From assembly GCA_963932465.1 (NCBI GenBank), contig OZ010786.1:272832411-272896410 (forward strand): a stretch of 64,000 nucleotides of DNA, written 5' to 3'. The notes beneath the pieces were generated by a model that worked only from the letters and a program-made list of their open reading frames with translations, was not told where the DNA came from and searched no databases. Positions within the stretch are counted from its first letter, which is position 1; the number at the start of each line of letters is the position of its first letter. The position numbers and the translations under genes were made by a program. Positions 44,989-57,685 of the stretch are shown here, in pieces. The stretch is from Maratus speciosus (Eukaryota; Arthropoda; Arachnida; Araneae; Salticidae).

Positions 44989-47900
44989 CTAGCAGACTAT
45001 GCCCGCTGCGCTGGTCAATATTTCCAATAGAACCTTGGATTAAACTAAATGGTGAATTTGAACTTGTATTTTAAACAATATGGATCTTCAGCTTGACCTT
45101 GCACATTACTGAAAACGATGCGAACGCCATTGCGATATAATGTTATCTTAAGCGTTGGACAAAATTTAGCAATTAAGAAGTAATTGTTTTATTGATTATA
45201 AACAGCGCACTTATGGTCGGGTAATGAGACCGTTATGACAACAGGAATTAATACCTCTGTAACTAATCAACATATAATGAAATCGTATATACTAACACCA
45301 TTCCTGAAAGTCATGCAACAGGGCCACTTGTAACAAAATATGTTCTGTAGATTTTTTTAAAAAGGCTAAACTTTCATAATCAGGTTCACTTAATTTTTGA
45401 ACTTTTACAGTTGCTCTATAACTAAGTACCCTTGAACAATATGTATACACTAAAACCTTTCCAAAATTATTACCTAACTAATTGTGGTATATCCTACGAA
45501 AGTATTATAAACAATCGGAATGAAATGCAAATTTCCGTTGTAAATATATAGTAGATGATGATGATGCGATTTTGTGTAATAGAATTCATAGTAAAGTTTT
45601 CGCTTCAAACAAAAACGATGCTTTCAACATTAAAGCTAATACACCAATATGTGAAGTATCCGATTACGGAAGGTTAACTTGAATTATCATGAGCAACTAC
45701 TCAAAGAAAAGTGAATATGTGGCTTTTGTGATACTTTTATGTCAGCCGGGCGCAGGTAATAAATCAATAAAGAATGTTTTCATAGCATATTCTTATTTTA
45801 TTATTTTCATTTAAAACACAAACCTTTCACTCATTTAATTTAAAATGCATGCCTTATACTAATTTCATTTAAAAAACTGAAAAGATAAACAATAACAGGA
45901 AATAATGACATAATTAAAAGCAAAAAAATATTTTTAATTTACATACGCAAAATGTAACTACTGCTACTGGGAATTTTAAAAATGCTATCAGCGAGATGTG
46001 CGCACGGTTGTTATAAATGTACCCATTTTTTCTTCTTATCGAGGAGCAATTTATAAATCGCACAATATTATTCCAATTCCAATTTCTTTCATTGAGGAAC
46101 CTATGAGCGGAAAAAATGGAAAAGACTCTTGTAGATTCTTCGGATGACGGCATCTGACGCCATAAACCGAGTTTATATATATGAAAATAATTTTTAAGTC
46201 GTTACAAACATTGCTTTCATACTTAAATATTTTCATTGGTACTACTTACTATCCCGTCGACCAATTTCGCCAAATTATATAAATCGCCAAACCATTCGCC
46301 AAATTATATAAATTGACATAATCTTTATTTTAAATAACGAAATAACAAATAAATTAGTATAACATTAATAAAAATACAAATAAAACGTCGAAATTAATAT
46401 CACTTGATAACGTAAACACGTGTAGTTTGTTTAAATACAAGTGAATTTGATATTTACGATCAACAATTATTGGCATTTAATCTTATAGTTTGACGATAGA
46501 TTTTTGGTCTACGGAATATCTAAGTAGTACCTTTTCCATTTTTGTTTTATAACGCTAAATTCTCAGTAATTTTTTCCCTTTTATTTTACATAAAATCACT
46601 ATTTTTTAAAAAAATTAAGATGCTTGCATTTTTATTTCAAACTCTTAAAGCCGTTTTTATTTTTTAGCCAAAAGGGTTGATTTGAATTTTTTCCGTTGCT
46701 AGAGTAACGGATGTAATGATAGATATTTTGAGGTTTAGATGCCAAAGACACCGCCAAATTAGAAAAATATGAAATGTGTCATGAACTGCTGGACTTATAA
46801 AAATTTATTTGGTAGCATTCGATTCAGCATACAAAACTACATTAAAATATGCTATCATTTGACGCATAATTTTGATATTCGATTTTTTCCCCTCACCGTG
46901 CAAAAACCATTAGGGGTGACACTTTAGAAAATCCTTTCTTAGCAGAAGTTTATGTCATAAGAAGTATTTTTACCACGATTTTCAAGATTTTAAGTTCAGT
47001 AGTTTGCGCTGTGCGTTAATTAGTCCCCTAATCCAGACTTTATTTTATATACTATATTAGATATGCGATTTTGCGGTGAATCGATGATCGAAAATTAGTC
47101 CAATATCATTTGAAATATTACATAACAGAGGAGAAAGTACGAAGAAAGACGAAGAAGAAATGACGAATTACAAAAGACTTGTAATTTTTTTTTTCAAAAT
47201 GTTGAATTTTTCCATAGTAATAACGTATTAAACCATACATTTCTTTAAAAAAAAATATCTTTATTTCCTAGATTTCGAATCTGTGAATTTTCCTATAAAT
47301 GAAATTGGCAATATGACTTGAGAAAATAGATAATATTTGCTTAAATAAAATGGGTAATATTCGTTGATCTGAGTTCGAGTTTATAAATATCACATGCTTT
47401 CGGAAGTACGGCGAAAAACATTTTAAAAAGTATGAAATTATTTTACAATATGTATGTGTGGCAGAAATTCACACTGAAATTTAAGTATTCGACTCCATTT
47501 TTAAAATATTAACTGATATCTATATAAGTTACAATTGAATATGAAAATGTACTCAAAAAATGATCTCTTTCACCTAAAAAACACCATTTGTGAGAACATC
47601 CTCAAGCTAATGTCACGCTTATGCATTTTTGGCTTAAAATCACATTGTTTGGCGACAAAAGAAAAATAAAAAATTGTAAAGAAACAAATAGTAATTACAC
47701 ACGTGACTCACAATTACATCTGCTTGTTTCTTCTATAAGTCACGTGATGGGACAATTAGATATAAAAAAAAGAAAAGAACAGAACAGAAAGAAAATGTCG
47801 TTAAAATTTCATCTAATCAAATTTTCAGATTCGTTTCCATATCTATAACGCAAGCGATAAAGAGCCAAATATTGCGTATCAAGTGTAATATTTCTTATTA

Positions 47901-49466
47901 AATTAATTTTTAAGCATTACAAATATTTCTTTCAGGTTTTGATTAAATGTTTCCGTTTTTTAATATTATCACTCATTAAAACGGATTTTCTTCTTCTTTT
48001 TTTCTTTTTTTTTATTTAAATAAAATTAGTAACAGTTTTTCTTTTATTTTTCGAGGTTTAATAGCCGTTTCATTTTTTTTTTTTTTTATCAACGATGAAT
48101 TTCGCCAAGAAATAAAATGGTAACCTTATCGCCCAAAATAACAGAATTTTCCGTCATAATTCTAAAACATAAACAAATTCTAAAATATAGGTAGAATAAT
48201 GTGTTATAGATTAAAACCTTCCCTGAAACAATACCTATCTAACGGTATAGGTTCCGTAAAAATCCATGCAGTAGAACTCGAAATCTAGGCGTTCGGAACG
48301 AAATTTCCGTTTGGATTTTATATATACGAGGTGGAACCCGTCGAATTTCGACGAAAGAAAATGTTTACAAAGGAAGTGTTGCATCAAATTTATAATACAT
48401 CGACAAAAAATAATTAGAATAAAAAATCCATCTTACACTTGTTAATTTAACTCTCCAAAGACATATTTTAACATAAGATTAACAAAATACTTTTTTCATA
48501 AACTTCAACTGTTAAAATTATTGAAAAATTAAACTTCATTCATATACGTAATCAGTAACATATAATCAAGATAAGTATTTTTGATTAAGTTATTAATTGA
48601 TGCTTGGTTACGGAATAAAAAATCCGCATAAATGATTTCACCTCGATATAATCATAGAATTTTCTACCTTTACTTCTAAACCGAATCAAGTCATTTTCCG
48701 CGTTTCACATCCATATTAACCATTTAAAAACATTTTAACGTGCAATAGGTTATTAATAAATATTTTTTCAAACTTGAAGTCACATTTGTCAACTATTACA
48801 ACTTTCCATGTTAAAATTCCCACTCGTGATTTGAGGTCTTAGTATAATATCTGTACCTGCGCGTAAAAATTCCAGAAATTTATAACTTTTAGACGTATTC
48901 AAAGGGAAATATCTCGTTTTATCAAATAAAATTATCGTTTACTTTTAAATATGACGTCATTTTCAGTCGCTGAAATATTTTGCCTATTGTCTCAAACTCA
49001 ATATCAGCAAAATGAAAAAATAGTGAAACATAAGAGCATCATCAGGGAAATTGTGTCTTTTTTAAAGCATAACGTCATTTTCTGTTCAAATTTTTAAAAA
49101 TGATATTTTTAATTGCAATGAGAAAATGGCATCAGTAAGAATATAATCAATAAAAATAACTAATCCACTTTTAATAGAAATGAAATACTTCAGTTGCCAC
49201 GATTAGAAAATTGGTATTAAAAACTATAAAAAAATTAATATCTCAGAAATAAATTGAGATACAGCTTTCAAACAAATTGCATTTAAAAGTGCATTTTTTT
49301 CTGCATACGACGGTGTAAACATTTAAAATGTGGGATGTTTAGAAGTTTAAAAATTTGCAGTAGCGACAATTGCAAAAGCGAAATTTCATTTCAAATTTCA
49401 AAGTGTTGCCATTCGCAGAATGACGTATGCGTTACGCACAGATATGTTTGTCCTTTATAATATAGA
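44989..49466 (-). mobile_element. Possible large Helitron-like element or composite
   Basis: On the minus strand the right boundary has TCTATATTATAAAGGACAAA (5' side, 49466), shared with the elements ending at 51329 and 54427. The left boundary has CTAG (plus 44989-44992), preceded on that strand by a GC-rich CAGCGCAGCGGGC patch. TA repeats adjoining such ends are typical of microsatellite-associated arthropod repeats. Whether the two ends belong to one 4.5-kb element is uncertain, since homology to the sister at 51329 is only seen from about 48155 rightwards. No Rep/helicase frame was found. Confidence 0.35.
46238..46531. mobile_element. Inverted-repeat MITE (GGTACTACTT family)
   Basis: A 294-bp block starting GGTACTACTTACTATCCCGT and ending, read inward, GGTACTACTTAGATATTCCG. 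It is similar across its length to 21494-21774. Non-coding. Confidence 0.6.
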
Positions 49467-49574
49467 TAATAGAATAGATAATAGAATAGATAATAGATTT
49501 TATATATATATAATAGAATAGATAATAGATTTTATATATATATAATAGAATAGATAATAGAATAGATAATAGAT
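49463..49574. repeat. (GATAATAGAATA)n minisatellite
   Basis: GATAATAGAATA-type units alternate with two TTTTATATATATATAATAG blocks. The array begins at the TC end of a Helitron-like element, and GATAATAGA also follows the sister end at 54427. Confidence 0.85.
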
Positions 49575-49977
49575 TATGTGTTATGAACTATCTCAAAGTT
49601 TAAAACAGATCGCATTGTTAGATTTCCTAATTTTAACAATATCGCGTTATGTTAATTCCATATTCCACCACCAGGGAGCGCACTCTATTCTTAACGAAAG
49701 CGTATCTGAACGAAACTCCTTCATGCAACCTTTCCGTAGATACATGAATCGGGAGGGTGGCGGTCTTAACCAATAATTTAAGATAATTGCGGAAATTACT
49801 ACGAAAAATATTTTAAAGGGGCTCTACGCGGGCCCCTAATAGAGTTAGAGGAAATCGGAAGACGGCAAAATAATCGCGGGGAAAAGTTTACTTGGGTGCT
49901 CTGGAGCTACTTTTGGCGCGAGATCTAAGCACTACGATCAATAGGAGCCCAGATATTTAAGGAAATATGAAGTAACA
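49575..49977. other. GC-richer island, no gene identified
   Basis: This 400-bp stretch is noticeably richer in G and C than its surroundings. It holds CACCAGGGAGCGCACTCTA, a hairpin AGGGGC...GCCCCT at 49817-49838, and GGCGCGAGATC. A 66-codon frame (49576-49776) shows no recognisable domain. It may be part of the flanking Helitron-like element. Confidence 0.4.
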
Positions 49978-51329
49978 AAGTCCAAAATAATAGAATTTTC
50001 CGTAATAATTCTATAACTAATCTAGGTAGAATGATGTGTTATAGCTTAAATCCTTCCCTGGAACGATACCTATCTAACGGTATAAGTTCCGTAAAAATCC
50101 ATGCGGTAGAACACGAAACCTCGGCGTTCGGAACGAAATTTCCGGTTGGATTTTATATATACGAGTTGGAACCCGTCGAAATTCGACGAACTAAAATGTT
50201 TTGCAAAAAACTGTTAGATCGAACTTGTAATAAATCTACAGAAATAATTACAATAAAAAATTCATTTTACATTGGTTGGTCTAACTCTTAACACAAATAA
50301 TATTTTAAACATAAAATTATCAAAATATTACTTCCACAGACTTCAACTGCTTAAATTATTGAAAAACTAAACTCTATGAGAATCAAGATGAGTAATTATA
50401 CTGAAGTTATCGATTTAGTCTCTTACGTTTGTTTTTTACGGGATGAAAAATCGGTAAAAAGGATTTCGCTTTGTCACATCATAAAATTTTCCCCCATAAA
50501 ATCTAAACTGAACGTTATTTTCACATTTGCAAAATTTATATACGCACCACTCAAAATCACAATTTAAAAGTATTTTAACGCACAATAGATTATTAATGAA
50601 TGCATTTCCAAACATAAAGTCACGTTTGTCCGATACAACTTTGCATGTGAACATTCGCACAAACTTTAAGTACTTATCTCAGTTCCCTCGAATAAAAAAT
50701 TCTGAAATTTGCCTTTAGTTGTCATAGTATTGGCCATTTACTATTAGTCAAATATTTAGTTCTATCAAAGAAAATGATCGTTTTGTTTTAAATATGACAT
50801 CATTTTTACTCACTGAATCATTTTGCCTAGCGTCTCAAGCTCAGTATCTGCGTAATGTAAAAATATTGAAATGTAACTGATTTATGAAGAATAATGCGTG
50901 TTTTTTTAATGGCCGACGTCATTTTCAGTTCATAAATTATAAAAAAGTTACTTTTATTTGTAATGTGAAAATGGCATCAATAAGGATATAATCAATAAAA
51001 ATAAATAAACCATAACTATTTTCCATTTACTTTTAATACAAATGGAGTACTTCAGTTGCCACAATTACAAAATTGGTACTAAAAACTATAAAAAAAATTA
51101 ATATCTTAAAAATAAATTGAGATAGAACTTTAAAACAAATTGCATTTAAAAGTACATTTTTTTCTCTATGAGACGGTGTAAAAATTTAAACTGTGCGATG
51201 TTTAGAAGTTTAAAAATTTGCAGTAGTGAAAATTGCAAAACCGAAATTTCATTTCAAATTTCCGAGTGTTGCCATTCGCAGAATGACGTATGCGTTACGC
51301 ACAGATATGTTTGTCCTTTATAATATAGA
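49978..51329 (-). mobile_element. Helitron-like element (5' end at 51329)
   Basis: On the minus strand it starts TCTATATTATAAAGGACAAA, then TGCGTAACGCATACGTCATT. It is collinear with 48155-49466 over most of its length, for example CAGTTGCCACAATTACAAAA and AATTTCCGGTTGGATTTTAT. The 3' end is not clear; similarity fades near 49978. Its 5' TC directly abuts CTAG of the next element, with no base between. Confidence 0.5.
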
Positions 51330-54300
51330 CTAGGGGATCGTACCCGGGCTTCCCGGGTTACAGAATATAGGTGAAAACCAATTTTTTTTTTTTTTTTTTT
51401 GAAAAGTAATATTTATTTTTACATGCAATATATTTTTTAGACTGTACACTAAAAAAGAAAAGATTTTTTCATGTGAAAAATATTAATTATACAATCAAAT
51501 AAACTTCTGAAATTTATCAAAAGTGATCTTTTTTTCGTATTAGCCGCATGCTAAGAGTTATTAGCCCAACATTTTTCTGCTTACGGCATCCTTTTATTTT
51601 CTGATAATTTAAGAGCTTTAAGTGTGTAGTTCAATTACGTGTCTGTTAAATTTGTGTTTTATTTATATTATATTATTTATTTAATCACAAAGGAAGTTTT
51701 ATTTTTGTTTACGGAATATTAGTTGTAAGAAAATGAACTCTTTATGTTGTTTTAAGGGCAAACTGATTAATCTTCCTTAATCGAGTTCCACGCGATAGAG
51801 ATAAATTTAAAAATTCACATGTGATACCCGCAATCACTCTTTTAAAAAATTGGTATTTTAATTTGATCATTTTAAAATCATTTTAATTCAAAACGTGAAG
51901 TCACGATTGACAGCAAAATCTTTGCATGTGAACAGTCGATCTCTTAACTCGAGATTCTAATCTCAGTACCGGAGAGTAAAAATTGACTTAATTTATGTTT
52001 TTTTTTTACACATTTGTGTAAAAAGTTTAGTTTTATCTAAGAAAATCATCGTTTCTTTGAAATATGACGTCATTTTCACTTACTTAAGCATTTCACCTAT
52101 AGTGTCGGAAACTTAGTACACATACAGAAGGAAAATAAATTTGGAAACTTTATGAGGGAAATGCGTGTTTTCAAAAGCAGTATGTAATTTTCCGTTCAAA
52201 ATATTATGTCGTTAATGGGATTTTGCGCCATTAAGCCCTATACAACAATTTTTATAAACATTTTAGAATTTTCATGAGAATAAGGATAAATAAACCTCAT
52301 TAATTCTCTCTTCTCTGCAATAATGAAAGCTATCTTATTACCATCATTTTGAAGAAGTTTCATAGAATACTTTTCAAATTAAAATATAATAATGGGATAT
52401 TAAAAGAAACAGCTAGTGCAGGCACATATACAAATGAGCAGCTTTCAGTTTAAAAATATATATATAGTCAATTTGGTTCAGCAGAAAGATCAGGGAAGAT
52501 GACTAAAAAATAATTCTTGTGCTTTAAATATATAGATTATATAGAATTATGAAAAATTAAATTAAGCAACTTATGTTTTTTTGATAAAATTAAAGTGACA
52601 TGTCTTAAAGAATAGCAATAAAATTTTATTAGTCGAGAGAATTTTTGACAAAAACGTGGGGAACCTGATATTATTTTAAACCCCTAATTATTGTCAAGAT
52701 CTTCTGTGATTGCTTGTCTAACTCGGCAAAGCGAATACATCCAAGAGAGAATCATCAAGTTCTGTAATATAAATTGCTATTTTTCGGTCAAAGAGCATGC
52801 TCACTGCATGTTACTGCTCTTCCATAATGGCACTCTAAACGTTTGTAAAACATTGTGTTTTATCGGTGTGTGATTTCGATTAAGTTATTTTCAAAGATAA
52901 AGCATTTTCACCTGTGAAGAATTTCAAAGCAGCTGGGATGAAAATGACGCACTTCTACAAAACATATTTTAGTTCTAAGAATTAAAATTCACGCTTTTTT
53001 CTAAATAAAATGACGTCAATTGCATCCACTAAATCATCCCACTTTTACGACCCCGTCTTAAACAACATCTATAGAACGGTATGCAAATGACATCATTATC
53101 TCGGAATAATATATAAACCCAGCAGAAAGCAATGACGTCATTTAGGAAGCTAGGCAAAACAATCTCGGGTATATAATGATTTATATATGACATCATTTTT
53201 TTGTTTATAATAGCTCCATGTTTTATCAGATGTCATTCATTTATATTTTTTCAAAATTCGAAAAATTTAATTACACACGGATTGATAAAATTGCATTCTT
53301 TCAGATTTTTGATACGAATTAAGTAAATGCGAAGACAATAAGTCACAACTATTCTTTAAAATGTATTTTTGTAAAGAGAAATTGTTGTATCGTTTGTAAA
53401 GTTAAATTGCAATGAACTAAAAATCATTTAATTTAATATATAAAAGTGAAAAATTGTCTGTCTGTCTGTAATGCTATACAAATCCACTGTTTAGAAGCCA
53501 GGATTGTGAAATGTTATGTACATGTGTTTCCTAACACGGCCGAGGCAACTAAAGAAATCCGGAATCGAAATAATTTATTGTTAACTTTTAATTAATAAAA
53601 AAACACCAATTTTGCAGCAATTTCCTATCAAATTTAAACATTTTTCGTTATAGCAGCTGCTAACAATTAAAATTTTACAATAAAATTCTTACCACAACAA
53701 TTACCTTTCTATTGCAAGACGCATTGCATATTACGTACGACACGCTGAAAAAAAGCTACTAAAAAGCTGTAGCGGGTATTACAATAATTCTTTTACCTCG
53801 AAAGCAAATAATTAGAGATATGCTTATTTCGTACGCCACGCTGATTAAATTTCATTTAAAAAAAGGCACAGTAGTGGAAAAATATTTTACTAAATCGAAT
53901 AGTTATTTTTTATTTTAGTTTTAGAATTAAATTCATGAACTCGCGTGCATAAAACGGGTTAAACAGCTAGTTGATAAATAAAAACGAAATAAAGCCAAAA
54001 GTTATCGGGTTTTATAACAAACGATATTCTTAACATAGCACGTATTTAATTTCAATTTTTTTCAGTTTTCATGAAAAAATGGCAACAAAAAGATACAGTA
54101 ATCTATTATTTTATTATTTTCCCTTTACTTTCAAAGAAATGAAGTACTTCAGTTGCCACAATTACAAAAAAAGTAATAAAAACTACAAAAAAAAAAAAAA
54201 CTCTTAAAATTAAATTGAGATACAGCTTTCAAACAAATGGCATTTAAAAGAGCATTTTTTTCCTTATACGATGGTGTAAAAATTTAAAATGTGCAATATT

Positions 54301-54427
54301 TAGAAGTTTAAAAATTTGCAGTAGAGAAAATTGCAAAACCAAAATTTTATTTCAAATTTCAAAGTGTTGCCATTCGCAAAATGACGTATGCGTTACGCAC
54401 TGATATGTTTGTCCTTTATAATATAGA
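51330..54427 (-). mobile_element. Helitron-like element with perfect 3' hairpin
   Basis: On the minus strand the element ends with hairpin ACCCGGG-AAG-CCCGGGT (plus 51342-51358), eight bases, then CTAG. This matches the Helitron rule of a short GC hairpin about 10 bases before CTRR. Its 5' end is TCTATATTATAAAGGACAAA at 54427, preceded by A; a second TC seven bases further out is an alternative. The right-hand 300 bp match 49160-49466 and 51040-51329. A smaller Helitron-like insert lies at 53424-53970. No protein domain was recognised in its 3.1 kb. Confidence 0.6.
53424..53970 (+). mobile_element. Small nested Helitron-like element
   Basis: It starts TCATTTAATTTAATATATAA, after A, followed by AAAGTGAAAAATTGTCTGTC. 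It ends AAACGGGTTAAACAGCTAG, followed by T. The AAAATTGTCTGTCTGTCTG start and the CAGCTAGT end are familiar in arthropod repeats of this type. Terminal hairpin is weak. Confidence 0.45.
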
Positions 54428-54436
54428 TAATAGATA

Positions 54437-56374
54437 CAGGGTGTCCGGTCTCAACGGTGTCCAATGGCTAATTCCTAAACCGTTAGTCATAGACATATAG
54501 TTCCAATTACAAAAATGTTTTAAATCACGTAAAGAAATATTTTAAAAGCGATTTGGGTCAATAAAAACATTTCTTAAAAAATTACGAAATTTAAATTTTT
54601 ATACGGTCCCCCGGTCCTATAAGTTATATTTAGTGAAATTTTCCTTTTACACTGACAAGTAATACAAAAAAAAGTCCCGTTATTCTACGATTAAAATTGA
54701 CCGAGTAATAGCTGTTTAAAGTTGGAGCATATTTTTTGCTACAAATTGGGGGTCATTCACAAATTTAGTCGAAATATAATTTCGTCAGATATAAAAAATA
54801 TCTGGGAGTAAAATTAACAATACAATATAAATTTGAAATCTTTAATCATTCTGGCATATTAATGGAAAATATACAATTTGTAATAAACATTTAAGAAGAA
54901 AGAAAAAAGAGAATTTTTCTTAAATAAAATGATTCTAAATTAACAGCCTCAATTCTTTACAAAATGATACGTATTTTAAAATATTATTAGATTGCACAAG
55001 CCTACAAAAGTTGGGTTATGTCATGTTTTTTAGCTAATGATAATTGATTCTTGTATACTCTGTACCGCTGAATCCGAAATTGACCTTCATTTTTAACTAT
55101 CATATCAGGATTTTTCGCACATTGCAAATTTCAAAGTTAAGGAGTTCAATGTTAAAATTGAATTTCCTCCCTCATCTCATCGGACCACTCAGCTGTTTAG
55201 CTGTAAGAATCCTAGGATAAGCAAAAATATCGAATAAACTTTTTAATAAAATAAAATAAAATAAAATAAAATAAAAAATGTTTTACATATGTTTTATAGT
55301 ATGATATTTTAGCTATATTTTAACTTACACATTTGCAATTTGCAAAAAAAATTCTAACGTGATGGTTAAAAATGAAGGTCATTTTCAGATTCAGTGCTAA
55401 AAAGTGCGTAAAAATCAATTATCAAAAGTTGAAAAACACAACCATCTCCGCTACTTTATAGTATTCGATTTTTGTTATTCTTTAAATTTGAAAATTTATG
55501 ATTTGCGAAATATCCTGAGATGACGGTTAAAAATTAAGGTAATTTTCGGAATCAGTGCTAAAAAATACATAAATGTGAAAAACCCAACAATCGCAGTCTT
55601 GTATTATCTAATCTAAAACTTTTTCTTAAACTCCTTGGCAGAAATTTATCCAAAATTTTTTGTGTTATCCTGTAAAATATGTATAAATGGTAACCACCGA
55701 AAATCTTAATAATATTAGATTGTTATCGGATTTGCGCCAGTATGTAAAATGCAATCTCGATGGGATATTTAAAAGTGCGTTAAAGTTACAGAACAAATTT
55801 TGAAATGGAAAAACATATATATGATTGTTGAAGTAACATACAAACTTATAAAAAAAAACATAATTTTTCTTAAAAGAAATCATAAGAGAAACAGTCTCAA
55901 ATCCTGACAAAATAAAACCTATGTTATTTTAGCCAATTTGAGACTTAATCATACTACTTGTAGGATTTTTTTTCAAAGCGCAGATACACATGAAGTAAGA
56001 CCTTCGAATACTTTATACACTTGGCATATGATCCCTCAAAGCCAAGCCAAACTCATTTGTTTTCAGAGTAGAAAAGTGGCATAAGTCATGCATTTTTAAA
56101 GTTTCATAACTCGCTCAATTTTAGCGTTATATGAATGGAACTTTTTTTGTCTCACTTGTCAGTGTAATAGGAAAAAATTACTAAATATAACTTATAGGAC
56201 CGGGGAACCGTATAAAAATTTAAATTTCGTAATTTTTTAAGAAATGTTTTTATTGACCCAAATTGCTTTTAAAATGTTTCTTTACCTTATTTAAAACATT
56301 TTTGTAATTGGAACTATATGTCTATGACTAACGGTTTAGGAATTAGCCATTGGACACCGTTGAGACCGGACACC

Positions 56375-56377
<3 letters not shown>
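54437..56377. mobile_element. Non-autonomous TIR element with ~290-bp inverted repeats
   Basis: TA flanks at 54435-54436 and 56378-56379. The ends CAGGGTGTCCGGTCTCAACG are identical for about 100 bp and remain alignable for about 290 bp (left to about 54730, right from about 56085). The interior of 1.35 kb is AT-rich, non-coding, and carries the forward and inverted modules also found at 25100-25870. The CAGGGTGTC start resembles that of the mariner element at 36828, but the rest differs. Mobilisation in trans by a mariner-type transposase is an inference. Confidence 0.85.

Positions 56378-56378
<1 letters not shown>

Positions 56379-56409
<31 letters not shown>
56379..56409. repeat. (TA)n microsatellite
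   Basis: AT tract between the TIR element and the left LTR. The retrotransposon appears to have inserted in it; the right LTR is followed by C and then ATATATA. Confidence 0.9.
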
Positions 56410-56413
<4 letters not shown>

Positions 56414-56816
56414 GAAATGCACATTGATTTTGACAAATAAATGTACCTTAGCTGTGGTCGGTGTCTAGAAGTAATTAGTCCAGGCAGCTTCTTGAGGAAA
56501 TCTTAATACTTTAATGTTCTTGATTATGTGGATGAGGTATTTATAGATGGGGTATTTACATTTAGATTAAACATGATAATTATAACTAGCCGGCGGCATT
56601 CCGCCTTACTCAGGTCCGTGAACCGGTATTCGGTCGACACGACGTTTCAACACGTCTGCTTTCACGAGCAACCAACAGTCATCTCATCTTTCTCACAATA
56701 GTTTTTGTAAGTTTGGCAGTTTCTTCGTACAATCAGAGGTTGGGGTGGATCGTCCCGAGCCTCATTTAAATAATGTGCTGGTCTTTGCAGTGCAGAGTTC
56801 AAACTCTGTCACCACA
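56410..56816 (-). repeat. Gypsy 3' LTR
   Basis: 407 bp, TG...CA bounded. On the element strand it starts TGTGGTGACAGAGTTTGAAC and ends TTTCTACA. It corresponds along its whole length to 62625-63036. No obvious polypurine tract adjoins it; the preceding element-strand sequence is AGGTAGGCCGAAT. Confidence 0.92.
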
Positions 56817-57173
56817 ATTCGGCCTACCTGACAGGGCTGGGTCCTCCCAGTCACCCATCTCCTTTAGATACTTGACTGGTACCGGACTACTTTTTCCAGA
56901 ACGTATAATATACACCCAAAAAAATTCACAAACAATATATAAAACAAAATAATAGTAAAATCAACCACTAAATAATGATGATCAAAAGTTTTCAGTCCTT
57001 GACCAATATTTTTAGAGTTAGAAAAATAATAAAGTTTTTCTGCTTGTCACTTGGAAGCAGTTCCTTTCACAGTTTATTCATAATAGTAATAAAAAAAGAT
57101 ACCAATAACACACAGTTTAAAAAAAAAACAAAATAAAAAACACAAAAAAAACTTAAAGCATAAGTATTTCGTC
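56817..57173 (-). other. Gypsy 3' untranslated region
   Basis: About 360 bp between the integrase stop and the 3' LTR. It is A/T-rich near the stop and has a GC-richer part (GGGCTGGGTCCTCCCAG, plus strand) near the LTR. No env-like reading frame. Confidence 0.6.
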
Positions 57174-57685
57174 TTAGACAGTAGAAGTCCAAGGCTTCAT
57201 GTGATCTGCAGCTGTTGAGGTCGTATTTGGACCCTCATGGTGTCCAACTTTGCTTACGTTGTAGCGATCGTTTCTTTTTACTGCAGTAATCTCATAGGGA
57301 CCAAGAAACTTAGGCTTTAGTTTGGTATCTGTCCCAAACTGTGTTTTTTGAATGGCCACCAAATCACCGAGTTTATAGGTGTTGGCCTTTTTTCGCTTTT
57401 TGTTATACGTTTTCACGTTTTCTTGTTGTATTTTTAGTATGTTTTGCTTAGCTATTTCTCTATTCGCATTTCTTTCCGGTATGAACGAATTTAACTCCTC
57501 ATCATCTAACAGCGTTTTGATTTGCAGGTCGGTTTTCTGCCGCAGTTTCGTTCCTGTCAGTAGTTCAAAAGGTGTAAATTTTGTACTCCTCGATACGGTA
57601 CTATTCATGATACGTTGCACGGGCGCGACAAATTTGTACAATTTAGTGGGGTTTTCTACGCTAAGTTTTGCTAAAATTGGATAAG
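57174..57685 (-). pseudogene. Gypsy integrase C-terminal part, frameshifted
   Basis: This continues the integrase in another frame after a one-base loss near 57680. It reads PILAKL, then KFVAPVQRIMNSTVSRSTKF, TPFELLTGTKLRQK, a lysine-rich segment, KLGDLVAIQKTQFGTDTKLK and PKFLGPYEITAVKRNDRYNV. The last part is the G-P-Y/F module that closes many gypsy integrases. It ends after AADHMKPWTSTV with a stop at the left. The product would not be joined to the catalytic core as the sequence stands. Confidence 0.85.
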
